From NCBI GenBank assembly GCA_900544025.1, contig UQTM01000041.1, positions 1-28,680 on the forward strand: DNA of 28,680 bases, read 5' to 3'. Of the stretch, positions 15,231 through 22,491 are shown piece after piece (position 1 is the first letter of the stretch; the number at the start of each line of letters is the position of its first letter). The notes beneath the pieces were generated by a model. That model was not told the DNA's origin. It saw only the letters and a list, made by a program, of their open reading frames with translations, and searched no databases. Origin of the DNA: an uncultured Odoribacter sp. (GTDB lineage Bacteria > Bacteroidota > Bacteroidia > Bacteroidales > Marinifilaceae). Both the position numbers and the translations under genes were made by a program.

Positions 15231-16145
15231 TCATTGAATGAGTTGTCCTTGCTGCAATCTGTATTCATTGGGTGTGCAGCCTACACGCCTTTTGAATAAA
15301 CGGCATAAATGCTGCGGGTATTGGAAACCCAGAGTATAGGCAATTTGGCTTACGGTTTCGTCCGTTTCCGTTATATGTTCTTTTGCCAGTTCGATCACTT
15401 TTTCCTGGATATGTTCCTGAGGTGTTCTCCCGGTTTCTTTTTTTACCATATCCCCGAAATAATTGGGAGAAAGGCACACTTTATCTGCAAAATATTTTAC
15501 AGAAGGCAAACCGTCCTGCATCGGGTGCTGGCTTTGGAAATATTCTTCTAAAAGTTGTTCGAATTGAGAAAGGGCATCTTTATTGGCGTTGCAGCGGGTG
15601 ATGAATTGGCGTTCATAAAAGCGCATGCAATAGTTCAGTAATAACTCGATATTCATAGCGATCAACGCTTTGCTGTGTTTATCTATGGCATGTTCCAGTT
15701 CTATGCTGATTTTTTCCAGGCAATCCATCACAATCCCCCTTTCCTGATCCGATAAATGAAGAGCTTCGTTTACGGCATAAGAAAAGAACGTATAGTTTTT
15801 TATGTTTTTCCCCAAAGAAGTTTCCCGGATGAGGTCGGGGTGAAAGATAACGCCATAAACCTGCGGACTTACTTCATCCTCCAGGGTTTCTACTCCGATG
15901 GTCTGGCCGGGGGCAAAACAAACGATCGTCCCTTCCTGATAGTCGTATGACTGGCGGCCATATTTAATATCACAGCTTTTGGTTTGTTTTAGAAAAAGTG
16001 CGTAAAGACCATAAGTCATCTGTATGTGATTGACTGTTTTAGTCGCTTTCGTAAGATCGACGACACTGACCAGCGGATGTAGCGTTTCGAGTCCGTACAA
16101 ACTGTTATATTGGTCTATATTTTCTAATTTTATTATTTTATCCAT
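15231..16145 (-). CDS. AraC-family transcriptional regulator (paralogue 3 of 3)
   Basis: Regulator of 304 aa, first gene of the minus-strand AraC operon. Blocks: HPLVSVVDLTKATKTVNHIQ, FAPGQTIGVE, TSLGKNIKNYTFFSYAVNEALH, then the AraC/XylS domain (VCLSPNYFGDMVKKETGRTPQEHI; VSQIAYTLGFQYPQHLCRLFKRRVGCTPNEYR). Start chosen at ATG 16145: the protein then begins MDKIIKLENIDQYN, aligned with paralogue 2 (MDEIIKIDTVNQYN), and the 36 extra residues of the longer frame run across the -7 box and towards the operator. It is divergent from the MFS operon across a 296-bp region with two operators. Confidence 0.95.
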   Translation of the reverse strand: MDKIIKLENIDQYNSLYGLETLHPLVSVVDLTKATKTVNHIQMTYGLYALFLKQTKSCDIKYGRQSYDYQEGTIVCFAPGQTIGVETLEDEVSPQVYGVIFHPDLIRETSLGKNIKNYTFFSYAVNEALHLSDQERGIVMDCLEKISIELEHAIDKHSKALIAMNIELLLNYCMRFYERQFITRCNANKDALSQFEQLLEEYFQSQHPMQDGLPSVKYFADKVCLSPNYFGDMVKKETGRTPQEHIQEKVIELAKEHITETDETVSQIAYTLGFQYPQHLCRLFKRRVGCTPNEYRLQQGQLIQ

Positions 16146-16168
16146 AGACGTAAGTGTTTGAATTATAG

Positions 16169-16244
16169 CAAAGATATAAATAATAATCATTCTTTTTTTA
16201 CAGGATTGCCCGAATCTGTAATTGGGGTTATTATATCTGTAATC
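16169..16244 (-). promoter_or_regulatory. Operator copy 2 with -7 box, upstream of the AraC pair
   Basis: Plus-strand CTGTAATT (16216-16223) and CTGTAATC (16237-16244), 21 bp apart, with GGGGTTATTATAT between. The site is inverted relative to the leftward AraC operon. The minus-strand -7 box TATCTTTG is at 16176-16169, with a 39-bp gap and no -33 TTTG. The site might also act on the divergent MFS promoter about 150 bp away. Confidence 0.78.
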
Positions 16245-16336
16245 AAGGTACAATTTTTATAAGTGTCCATGCTTTAAAAATCGATCTGTTTTTTTGTTTT
16301 TCTGTGTCGTACTTCGGAATACCCGAATGGCAACTT

Positions 16337-16402
16337 CTGTAATTGGGGTTATCATACCCGTAATTTATCTACCCATGTGAATTGTTTGCCGCTCTATCTT
16401 TG
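16337..16402 (+). promoter_or_regulatory. Operator copy 3 with -7 box, upstream of operon 1
   Basis: CTGTAATT (16337-16344) and CCGTAATT (16358-16365), 21 bp apart, core GGGGTTATCATAC. It is followed after exactly 29 bp by TATCTTTG (16395-16402), with no TTTG at -33. Predicted start of transcription is about 35 bp before the MFS gene. The repeat reads in the direction of transcription and ends near -41, where an AraC-type activator could touch RNA polymerase. Confidence 0.82.
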
Positions 16403-16441
16403 TGGTGTAGAAAACGGGAATCATAAAGATGTCGATTAATT

Positions 16442-17641
16442 ATGAAACAAAAAAGTAAATTAAAATTCAGTCCGGGCGGGTTACTTGTGTTTATTCTCAC
16501 AGTCGGCGTATTCGGGATTATCAATACCGAAATGGGAGTTGTGGGAATTTTACCGCTGATTGCCGAAAATTTTCATGTCACAGTACCCGAAGCAGGCTGG
16601 ACGGTGGGTGCGTTTGCCCTGGTCGTGGCCGTTTCGGCTCCGGTCACTCCGTTATTGTTTTCGGGAGTAAACCGGAAGAAAGTGATGTTGCTGGCCCTCG
16701 GACTATTTACCTTGAGCAATATTGTCGCCATGTTTACTTCTAACTTTACGATTTTATTGATCACGAGAGTGCTTCCGGCTTTTTTACATCCGGTATATGT
16801 ATCTATGGCTTTTACGGTAGCGGCGGCTTCCGTCGGTAAAGAAAAAGCGCCCAAAGCTGTGGCTAAGGTATTTATCGGGGTGTCTGCCGGGATGGTGCTG
16901 GGAGTGCCGGTAACCAGTTTTATCGCCAGTGAAGCTTCATTTTCTATGGCAATGCTGTTTTTTGCAATAATAAATGCTTTGGTGTTTGCGGCTACCGTCC
17001 TGTTTATTCCTTCTATGCCCGTTAAAGAAAGATTATCGTATGGTGCACAGCTTAGCGTGTTGAAGAAAACGGTTATGTGGCATTCTATTATTGCGGTGAC
17101 ATTGATTAATGGGGCTATGTTCGGATTTTTCAGTTACATGTCGGATTTTCTGAAAAATGTAACCGGGGTTTCTTACCATGTTATCAGTACGATATTGCTT
17201 ATATACGGGCTGGCTAATATTTTCGGTAATATCCTGGCCGGGAAACTCCTTTCGATGAATGCTACCCGGAGTATTGTGATTATTCCTTTCGTTCTGTTGA
17301 TTTCTTATATCGGTTTATTCCTGACAGGCGAATGGATTTCAGCGGTGACGGCGATCGTTTTTGTCCTGGGAGTTCTGGCCGGTATCGCCAGTAATAATAT
17401 GCAGTATATGATTACGGAGGCGGCTCCTGAAGCTCCCGATTTTGCCAATGGATTATTTTTGACTTCCGCTAATCTCGGAACAACAATGGGTACGGCTGTA
17501 TGCGGAGTGTTTATTACGGAGATGGGTACGCGTTATTCCATTTTCGGGGCTTTGCTTTTCCTTATTGTAAGCCTTGTATTTGTTTATTTTAGGATTCGTA
17601 TGGCTCGATCTCAGAAAACGATTAAAACCCTATTCCGATGA
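16442..17641 (+). CDS. MFS transporter, DHA1-type efflux (AraJ/SotB-like)
   Basis: Inner-membrane proton-driven exporter of 399 aa with about 12 hydrophobic segments. The start region (FGIINTEMGVVGILPLIAENFHVTVPEAGWTVGAFALVVAVSAP) is the TMH1-2 pattern of the AraJ/SotB/YdhP efflux group, and VNRKKVMLLALGLFTLSNI gives the MFS loop 2-3 motif. RVLPAFLHPVYVSMAFTVAAASVGKEKAPKAV and GVSAGMVLGVPV follow as in that group. It heads operon 1; its stop overlaps the DUF418 start (ATGA). Export of a toxic small molecule is the likely role; the substrate is unknown. Control by operator copy 3 is inferred. Confidence 0.92.
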   Translation: MKQKSKLKFSPGGLLVFILTVGVFGIINTEMGVVGILPLIAENFHVTVPEAGWTVGAFALVVAVSAPVTPLLFSGVNRKKVMLLALGLFTLSNIVAMFTSNFTILLITRVLPAFLHPVYVSMAFTVAAASVGKEKAPKAVAKVFIGVSAGMVLGVPVTSFIASEASFSMAMLFFAIINALVFAATVLFIPSMPVKERLSYGAQLSVLKKTVMWHSIIAVTLINGAMFGFFSYMSDFLKNVTGVSYHVISTILLIYGLANIFGNILAGKLLSMNATRSIVIIPFVLLISYIGLFLTGEWISAVTAIVFVLGVLAGIASNNMQYMITEAAPEAPDFANGLFLTSANLGTTMGTAVCGVFITEMGTRYSIFGALLFLIVSLVFVYFRIRMARSQKTIKTLFR

Positions 17642-18873
17642 TAAATGCAATGAATACAGCAGGTTTCAGCCCTATACGGCCGAAAGAGCGTTATATTATT
17701 CTGGATGCTTTGCGGGGATTGGCTTTATTCGGGATCTGCCTGGCAAATTTTCCTGAATTTTCCCTTTATTCCTTTTTGAAGAGTGACGTGGCGGCAGGAA
17801 TGCCGACTGCAGGGATCGACCGTGTAATCCGCTATCTGCAATACATATTCATAGATGGGAAATTCTATACGCTGTTTTCTTTGTTGTTCGGAATAGGTTT
17901 TGCTATCCTGATTTCGAATGCCGTGCGGAAACAGGCCGACGGATTTCGTGTTTTCTACCGGCGCATGGGGATTCTGCTGGTGATCGGCTTCCTGCACCTG
18001 ATGTTTATCTGGAGCGGGGATATTTTGGTGCTTTATGCCTTGATAGGTCTATTTTTACCTTTATTCCGAAATGTATCTAACCGGGGACTGCTGGTTACTT
18101 CGGCGGTATTGTTACTGTTGCCGGTAGGGGTGGATGCTTCGACGGCGTTATGGGGTATCGATCTTTCGGCTCCGGTGGTCCGCATTCAGCAATATTTTTG
18201 TGGGAAATACGGTATTACCGATGCAAATTTTGCATATTGGTTGCGGGATGCGGATGCTTATGCAGATGTTTTTAAATTTCTGATACAGGGTGCATTTGTA
18301 CGTATGCAGGAGTTTATCGATGGTAACCGTGTTTTTAAAGTAATGGGCTTGTTCCTGCTCGGTTTTTATATGGGCAGAAATCGCCTGTATGCCCGGCTCG
18401 ATGAACACAAACAACTGTTGAAACGGGTGTTTATTTATGGTCTGGCTATCGGGTTGCCTGTTTCCGTTTTTTATGCCCGGAGTGCTTTGAATGATTATCC
18501 CTATGGCCTGGTGGGACATTCCGTCTTATATGCTGTCAGTGTGTTCCCGTTAGGGTTGGCTTATGTGGCCGGATTTTGCCTGTGGTATCTTCGCCGGAAA
18601 GAAGGGAAGGTTTTCCGGCTGCTGGCTGTTCCGGGAAGGATGGCTTTAACCAATTATATCGGGCAATCTGTGTGGGGAATGGTTATTTTTTACGGTATAG
18701 GTTTGGGCTGGGGTGCCGGTATGGGATTATTGTATGTCGTGCTGATAGCGACGGGCGTCTATTTCATGGAAATCGTATTTAGCCGCTTCTGGCTGCGTTA
18801 TTGCCGGTTCGGCCCATTAGAATGGATTTGGCGTATGCTGACTTATGGGAAATGGTTTAAACTTTTAAAATAA
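17638..18873 (+). CDS. DUF418 (YeiB-like) multispanning membrane protein
   Basis: Integral membrane protein of 411 aa. N-terminal ERYIILDALRGLALFGICLANFPEFS is the hallmark DxLRGxAxxGI segment, and FYTLFSLLFGIGFAILI and the HLMFIWSGDILVLYALIG block are typical of DUF418. The C-terminal DUF418 half contains GRMALTNYIGQSVWGMVIFYG. About 9-10 membrane segments. The family is distantly related to membrane acyltransferases of the OafA/HGSNAT kind; its function is not established. It overlaps the MFS stop by 4 bp (ATGA), indicating tight translational coupling. A second ATG four codons in (17650) is an alternative start. Confidence 0.9.
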   Translation: MINAMNTAGFSPIRPKERYIILDALRGLALFGICLANFPEFSLYSFLKSDVAAGMPTAGIDRVIRYLQYIFIDGKFYTLFSLLFGIGFAILISNAVRKQADGFRVFYRRMGILLVIGFLHLMFIWSGDILVLYALIGLFLPLFRNVSNRGLLVTSAVLLLLPVGVDASTALWGIDLSAPVVRIQQYFCGKYGITDANFAYWLRDADAYADVFKFLIQGAFVRMQEFIDGNRVFKVMGLFLLGFYMGRNRLYARLDEHKQLLKRVFIYGLAIGLPVSVFYARSALNDYPYGLVGHSVLYAVSVFPLGLAYVAGFCLWYLRRKEGKVFRLLAVPGRMALTNYIGQSVWGMVIFYGIGLGWGAGMGLLYVVLIATGVYFMEIVFSRFWLRYCRFGPLEWIWRMLTYGKWFKLLK

Positions 18874-18879
18874 ACAATT

Positions 18880-19419
18880 ATGGCTAAGAGAGTATTGATT
18901 TTATCATCCAGCCCGCGCCGGGGTGGAAATTCCGACACACTTTGCGATGAATTTATGCGCGGAGCCGTCGAGGGAAACAACGAGGTTGAAAAGATTTTTT
19001 TACGGGATAAGACGATTCATTATTGTACGGGTTGCAGTGTATGCAGCCTTGAAAAGAAACCTTGCCCGCAAAAGGACGATGCTGCCGGGATTATAGAAAA
19101 AATGCTGGCTGCCGACGTGATCGTCATGAGCACTCCGGTTTATTTCTATACCATGAGTGCACAGATGAAAACGTTGATAGACCGTTGTTGCGGACTTTAT
19201 ACTGAAATGAAAGATAAGGAATTTTATTTTATCGCCACGGCAGCCGAAGACGACCGGAAACTATTGGAGCGTACGATCGATACTTTTCAGGGATTCCTCG
19301 ATTGTCTGGAGAGACCGGTGATAAAGGGGGTTATATTGGGAGCAGGGGTTTGGCATGTGGGTGAGATAAAGGATAAGCCGGCTATGCAGGAAGCTTATGC
19401 AATGGGAAGAAAAATATAA
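18880..19419 (+). CDS. NADPH-dependent FMN reductase / flavodoxin-fold protein
   Basis: Cytosolic flavoprotein of 179 aa. VLILSSSPRRGGNSDTL (residues 5-21) is the FMN-phosphate loop of the FMN_red family, and STPVYFYTMSAQMKTLIDR is the conserved isoalloxazine-side segment. A cysteine cluster C49, C52, C55, C62 (YCTGCSVCSLEKKPC) resembles the position of the Fe-S site in iron-sulfur flavoproteins. It is equally common in simple NADPH:quinone/FMN reductases of this group, so metal binding is uncertain. It lies 6 bp after DUF418 and 27 bp before the iron dehydrogenase, all in operon 1, which points to a reductive detoxification role. Confidence 0.9.
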   Translation: MAKRVLILSSSPRRGGNSDTLCDEFMRGAVEGNNEVEKIFLRDKTIHYCTGCSVCSLEKKPCPQKDDAAGIIEKMLAADVIVMSTPVYFYTMSAQMKTLIDRCCGLYTEMKDKEFYFIATAAEDDRKLLERTIDTFQGFLDCLERPVIKGVILGAGVWHVGEIKDKPAMQEAYAMGRKI

Positions 19420-19446
19420 AATCAAGTAAAATTAAAAAACAAATCT

Positions 19447-20622
19447 ATGAGTAGTTTTAGAATTTATATTCCTACCCGCACCTTGTTCGGTGCCGGAATG
19501 GTAAAAGAACTTCATCGGCAACAACTGCCTGGGAAGAAAGCGATGATAGTCGTTTCTAACGGTCGTTCGACAAAGGATAACGGCTATCTGGATACGGTCG
19601 GATCGGAATTGAAGCAGGCTGGGATAGAAGCGGTGGTGTTCGACCGGGTGGAAGCCAATCCGTTGAAATCGACGGTTATGGCCGGTGCGGCTTTCGCTAA
19701 AGAGAACGGCTGTGATTTTGTTGTTGCTTTGGGGGGTGGGAGTGTGATGGATGCGTCCAAAGCAATGGCATTTATGGCGACCAATCCCGGAGATGTATGG
19801 GATTATATTTGCGGGGGAACCGGAGGTGGACGGACGATGCAGAGCAAGCCTCTGCCGTTGGTGTGTATTACTACGACAGCCGGAACCGGTTCGGAAGCCG
19901 ACCAATGGGGAGTTATTACCAACGATGAAACCCATGAAAAAATCGGATTCGGTGGATATGATGAGTTGTTCCCTGTTTTGTCTGTCGTCGATCCGGAATT
20001 AATGAAATCCGTTCCTCCGAAGTTTACGGCTTACCAGGGATTCGATGCCTTGTTTCATTCTACGGAATGTTATATCTCTAAAACAGCCAGCCTGATGAGC
20101 GATATGTATGCACAGACCGCTATCGGGAATGTGGCGAAATACCTGCCGCGAGCCGTGAAAGACGGGAACGATGCGGAAGCCCGCGAGCGGGTTGCGTTTG
20201 CCAATAACTTATCGGGTGCGGTGATGACTTTTTGCAGCACGACAGCCGAACATTCTTTAGAGCATGCTATGAGCGCGTATCATCAGAATCTTCCGCATGG
20301 TGCCGGATTGATTATGATCTCTAAGGCGTTTTACGAATTCTTTATAGAAAAGCATGCCTGTGACGAACGCTTTATAAAGATGGCACAGGTTATGGGTATG
20401 CCCGAAGCCGATAAACCCGGGGATTTTATTACCATGCTGGTGAAGTTGCAGCAAGATTGCGGAGTGGCCGACCTGAAAATGAGCGATTACGGTTTTACTC
20501 CCGATGAATTCGATACGCTTGCAACGAATGCCAGAGAAACAATGGGCGGGTTGTTTCTCGCTAATCCCTGTGAATTGGGACATGCGGATTGTGTAGAAAT
20601 ATTTCGTAAATCTTTCCGTTAA
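19447..20622 (+). CDS. Iron-containing alcohol dehydrogenase
   Basis: Group III alcohol/aldehyde dehydrogenase of 391 aa, cytosolic, NAD(P)H-dependent. The nucleotide-binding half has FGAGMVKEL at the start and GGGSVMDASKAMAF near 98-111, then TTAGTGSE. Metal ligands fit D200 and H204 (GFDALFHST), H269 or H273 (EHSLEHAMSAYHQ) and H284 (LPHGAG). Length is normal for the YqhD/butanol-dehydrogenase size class. It is the last gene of operon 1 and is closed by a terminator. A truncated-by-window paralogue lies at 2-799 beside another AraC gene, which echoes the E. coli YqhC-YqhD pairing of an AraC regulator with an aldehyde reductase. The true substrate is unknown. Confidence 0.95.
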   Translation: MSSFRIYIPTRTLFGAGMVKELHRQQLPGKKAMIVVSNGRSTKDNGYLDTVGSELKQAGIEAVVFDRVEANPLKSTVMAGAAFAKENGCDFVVALGGGSVMDASKAMAFMATNPGDVWDYICGGTGGGRTMQSKPLPLVCITTTAGTGSEADQWGVITNDETHEKIGFGGYDELFPVLSVVDPELMKSVPPKFTAYQGFDALFHSTECYISKTASLMSDMYAQTAIGNVAKYLPRAVKDGNDAEARERVAFANNLSGAVMTFCSTTAEHSLEHAMSAYHQNLPHGAGLIMISKAFYEFFIEKHACDERFIKMAQVMGMPEADKPGDFITMLVKLQQDCGVADLKMSDYGFTPDEFDTLATNARETMGGLFLANPCELGHADCVEIFRKSFR

Positions 20623-20628
20623 TTCGTT

Positions 20629-20680
20629 ACGGGGCTCAGCCGGTTGTCCGCCCGGATAATTTTGGCGGATGCCCCGTTTT
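20629..20680 (+). terminator. Terminator of operon 1
   Basis: ACGGGGC (20629-20635) pairs with GCCCCGT (20671-20677), with an inner stem CCGCC (20649-20653) / GGCGG (20664-20668), followed by TTTTAT. It begins 7 bp after the dehydrogenase stop and separates operon 1 from operon 2. Confidence 0.87.
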
Positions 20681-20882
20681 ATATTAGATTGGCCGGAACA
20701 GGGGAGCACTATTCGATTGTTCGTTCTTTTTCTTTTTCTCTTTCTCTTTTTCCTTTTCTCATTCTTTACCGGAATTACATAGATCTTTTTCTTTTTTTCT
20801 ATTCTGTGAAACGGTTCCTGTGTCTCTGGCATTGGGCGTTGATTCCGGGATATTTTTATAAAACAGGTAAAAATAAAATAAC

Positions 20883-20948
20883 CTGTAATTGGGGTTATGA
20901 TGTCTGTAATTCATCTACAAAGGATATGTTTCTTCTGCCATACATTTG
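20883..20948 (+). promoter_or_regulatory. Operator copy 4 with -7 box, upstream of operon 2
   Basis: CTGTAATT (20883-20890) and CTGTAATT (20904-20911), 21 bp apart, core GGGGTTATGATGT. Exactly 29 bp later comes TACATTTG (20941-20948), with no -33 TTTG. ATCTAC follows the second half-site (one base after it here, directly overlapping its end by reading frame of bases in copy 3 as TATCTAC). Spacing and orientation equal those of operator copy 3, strongly suggesting the same activator. Confidence 0.82.
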
Positions 20949-20998
20949 TAATGTAGAAAATAGATAATCAATTCTTTAATCACTAAAACAAAGAAGAT

Positions 20999-22006
20999 AT
21001 GAAACGAATATTATTATTAACGACAATGTTTTTTATGCTGCTTGGCATAGCGGCAGCTCAACCGCAAGGTGGTAAAGTTTTTCCGGCAAGCAGTAAAGTG
21101 ACCAGTCAAAAAGTGTCGTTCTACAACCGGATGGGAGTTCAAATTGCAGGGGACCTTTATTTACCGGAGAATTTCGACCGGACACGGAAGTATGCCGCCA
21201 TTGTCAGTAGCCATCCTTTCGGTGGGGTGAAAGAGCAATCGGGTGGTCTTTATGCCCAAACGATGGCTGAACGCGGTTTTGTGGCTTTAGCAATAGACCT
21301 TTCTTATAATGGCGAGAGTGGAGGACAGCCGCGCCATATTGCAACTCCCGAAGGATACGTGGAGGATTTGAGTGCTGCGGTGGATTTTATGGGCACACGT
21401 CCGTTTGTGGACCGTAATCGTATCGGAGTTATCGGTATTTGCGGCAGCGGTTGCTTTGCCGTGAGTGCGGCGGCCGTCGATCCGCGGATCAAAGCCGTGG
21501 CGACGGTGAGCATGTACGATATGGGACGTGCCAACCGTCAGGGATTGAACGACGTGATGACTTTGGAACAGCGCAAGGAATTATTGAAGCATGTCGGAGA
21601 GCAGCGCTGGAAAGAGTTTGAAGGGGCTCCGGCCGAATATGTCGTGGGAACACCTGAGAAACTGACTCCTGAAACCGATGCCGTCGGCCGTGAATTTTTC
21701 GACTATTACCGGACTCCGCGCGGACAGCATCCGAGCTCGACTACGGCTACTTCTCTGAACAGTGTGCCGGCATTGATGAATTTCTTTCCGTTCGCCAATA
21801 TCGAATTGTTGTCTCCGCGTCCGGTGTTGTTCATTGCGGGGGAACATGCCCATTCGCGTTATTTCAGTGAAGATGCTTATAAGCTGGCTTCGGAGCCAAA
21901 AGAACTTTATATCGTCCCGAATGCAGGCCATGTCGATCTTTACGACCGGACAAACCTTATCCCTTTCGATAAGCTGGAGTCGTTCTTTAAAGAAAATTTG
22001 AAGTAA
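20999..22006 (+). CDS. Exported alpha/beta hydrolase (YcjY-like)
   Basis: Hydrolase of 335 aa with a signal peptide (residues 1-20, LGIAAAQ). The fold begins near 38 (KVSFYNRMGVQIAGDLYLPE), with the oxyanion segment SSHPFGGVKEQ. The nucleophile elbow is GICGSG at 146-151, where C148 sits in the nucleophile place, as in YcjY/dienelactone-hydrolase-type members. The acid/His end is FIAGEHAHSRYFSEDAYK and NAGHVDLYD (H311). Esters, lactones or peptides are possible substrates. It is the first gene of operon 2, behind operator copy 4, and 12 bp before the first cyclophilin-like lipoprotein. Periplasmic location is inferred from the signal peptide. Confidence 0.9.
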   Translation: MKRILLLTTMFFMLLGIAAAQPQGGKVFPASSKVTSQKVSFYNRMGVQIAGDLYLPENFDRTRKYAAIVSSHPFGGVKEQSGGLYAQTMAERGFVALAIDLSYNGESGGQPRHIATPEGYVEDLSAAVDFMGTRPFVDRNRIGVIGICGSGCFAVSAAAVDPRIKAVATVSMYDMGRANRQGLNDVMTLEQRKELLKHVGEQRWKEFEGAPAEYVVGTPEKLTPETDAVGREFFDYYRTPRGQHPSSTTATSLNSVPALMNFFPFANIELLSPRPVLFIAGEHAHSRYFSEDAYKLASEPKELYIVPNAGHVDLYDRTNLIPFDKLESFFKENLK

Positions 22007-22018
22007 TATTTTTCTTTT

Positions 22019-22480
22019 ATGAAACGTTTGATGGTTTTGTGTGGGCTAATCGTGATCGGTTTGGCTTCCTGCGAAAACGATAGTGTGAAAGCTGCGGAAC
22101 CGGTGGTGGACACTACCCGGCGATTGAAAATCGTAGTCGGCGACCGGGCATTGACTGCTGTGTTGTATGCTAACCCGACTGCCCGGGATTTTGCTTCCCG
22201 CCTTCCATTAACGGTCGATTTGTCGGATTACGGCGGTGCGGAGAAAATATTCACTCCCTCACCGGCTCTGACGACGGACGGTTCGCCGTCGGGACTGGTT
22301 CCCCGGGCCGGGGATATTACGGTATATGCTCCGTGGAGGAATATTGCCATTTTTTACCGGAAAGGAACGTCGTCCGGTTCGTTGATTCCTGTGGGGCGTA
22401 TTGAAAGCGGGGTGAATGTTTTGGAAGTTCCCGGTGCGATAAAGAATGTCAGGTTTGAACTTATAGATGTGAAACCTTAA
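22019..22480 (+). CDS. Cyclophilin-like-fold lipoprotein 1
   Basis: Lipoprotein of 153 aa: signal peptide 1-17 with lipobox GLASC, lipidated C18. Residues ~35-150 match the cyclophilin-like family (LKIVVGDRALTAVLYANPTARDFASRLPLTVDLSDYGGAEKIF, RAGDITVYAPWRNIAIFYR, IPVGRIESG). The fold resembles prolyl isomerases, but the usual isomerase residues are not evident and function is unknown. It is 11 bp before a second lipoprotein of the same family and belongs to operon 2. The acidic residue after the Cys (CENDS) is compatible with outer-surface sorting in Bacteroidetes, which is uncertain. Confidence 0.85.
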   Translation: MKRLMVLCGLIVIGLASCENDSVKAAEPVVDTTRRLKIVVGDRALTAVLYANPTARDFASRLPLTVDLSDYGGAEKIFTPSPALTTDGSPSGLVPRAGDITVYAPWRNIAIFYRKGTSSGSLIPVGRIESGVNVLEVPGAIKNVRFELIDVKP

Positions 22481-22491
22481 AAGGCAAGGTA

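Larger units (their letters stand above)
20623..20998. other. 376-bp region between operons 1 and 2
   Basis: No protein gene is supported. It contains the operon 1 terminator (20629-20680), an uninterrupted 37-base pyrimidine run on the plus strand (20724-20760, mostly TTTTTC units), about 110 bp without visible features, then operator copy 4 and its -7 box, and a leader of about 45 bases. Confidence 0.7.

Noticed and set aside
20724..20760. 37-base pyrimidine-only run
   Set aside because: Could form unusual DNA structure or vary in length, but it lies outside promoter elements and no function is indicated.
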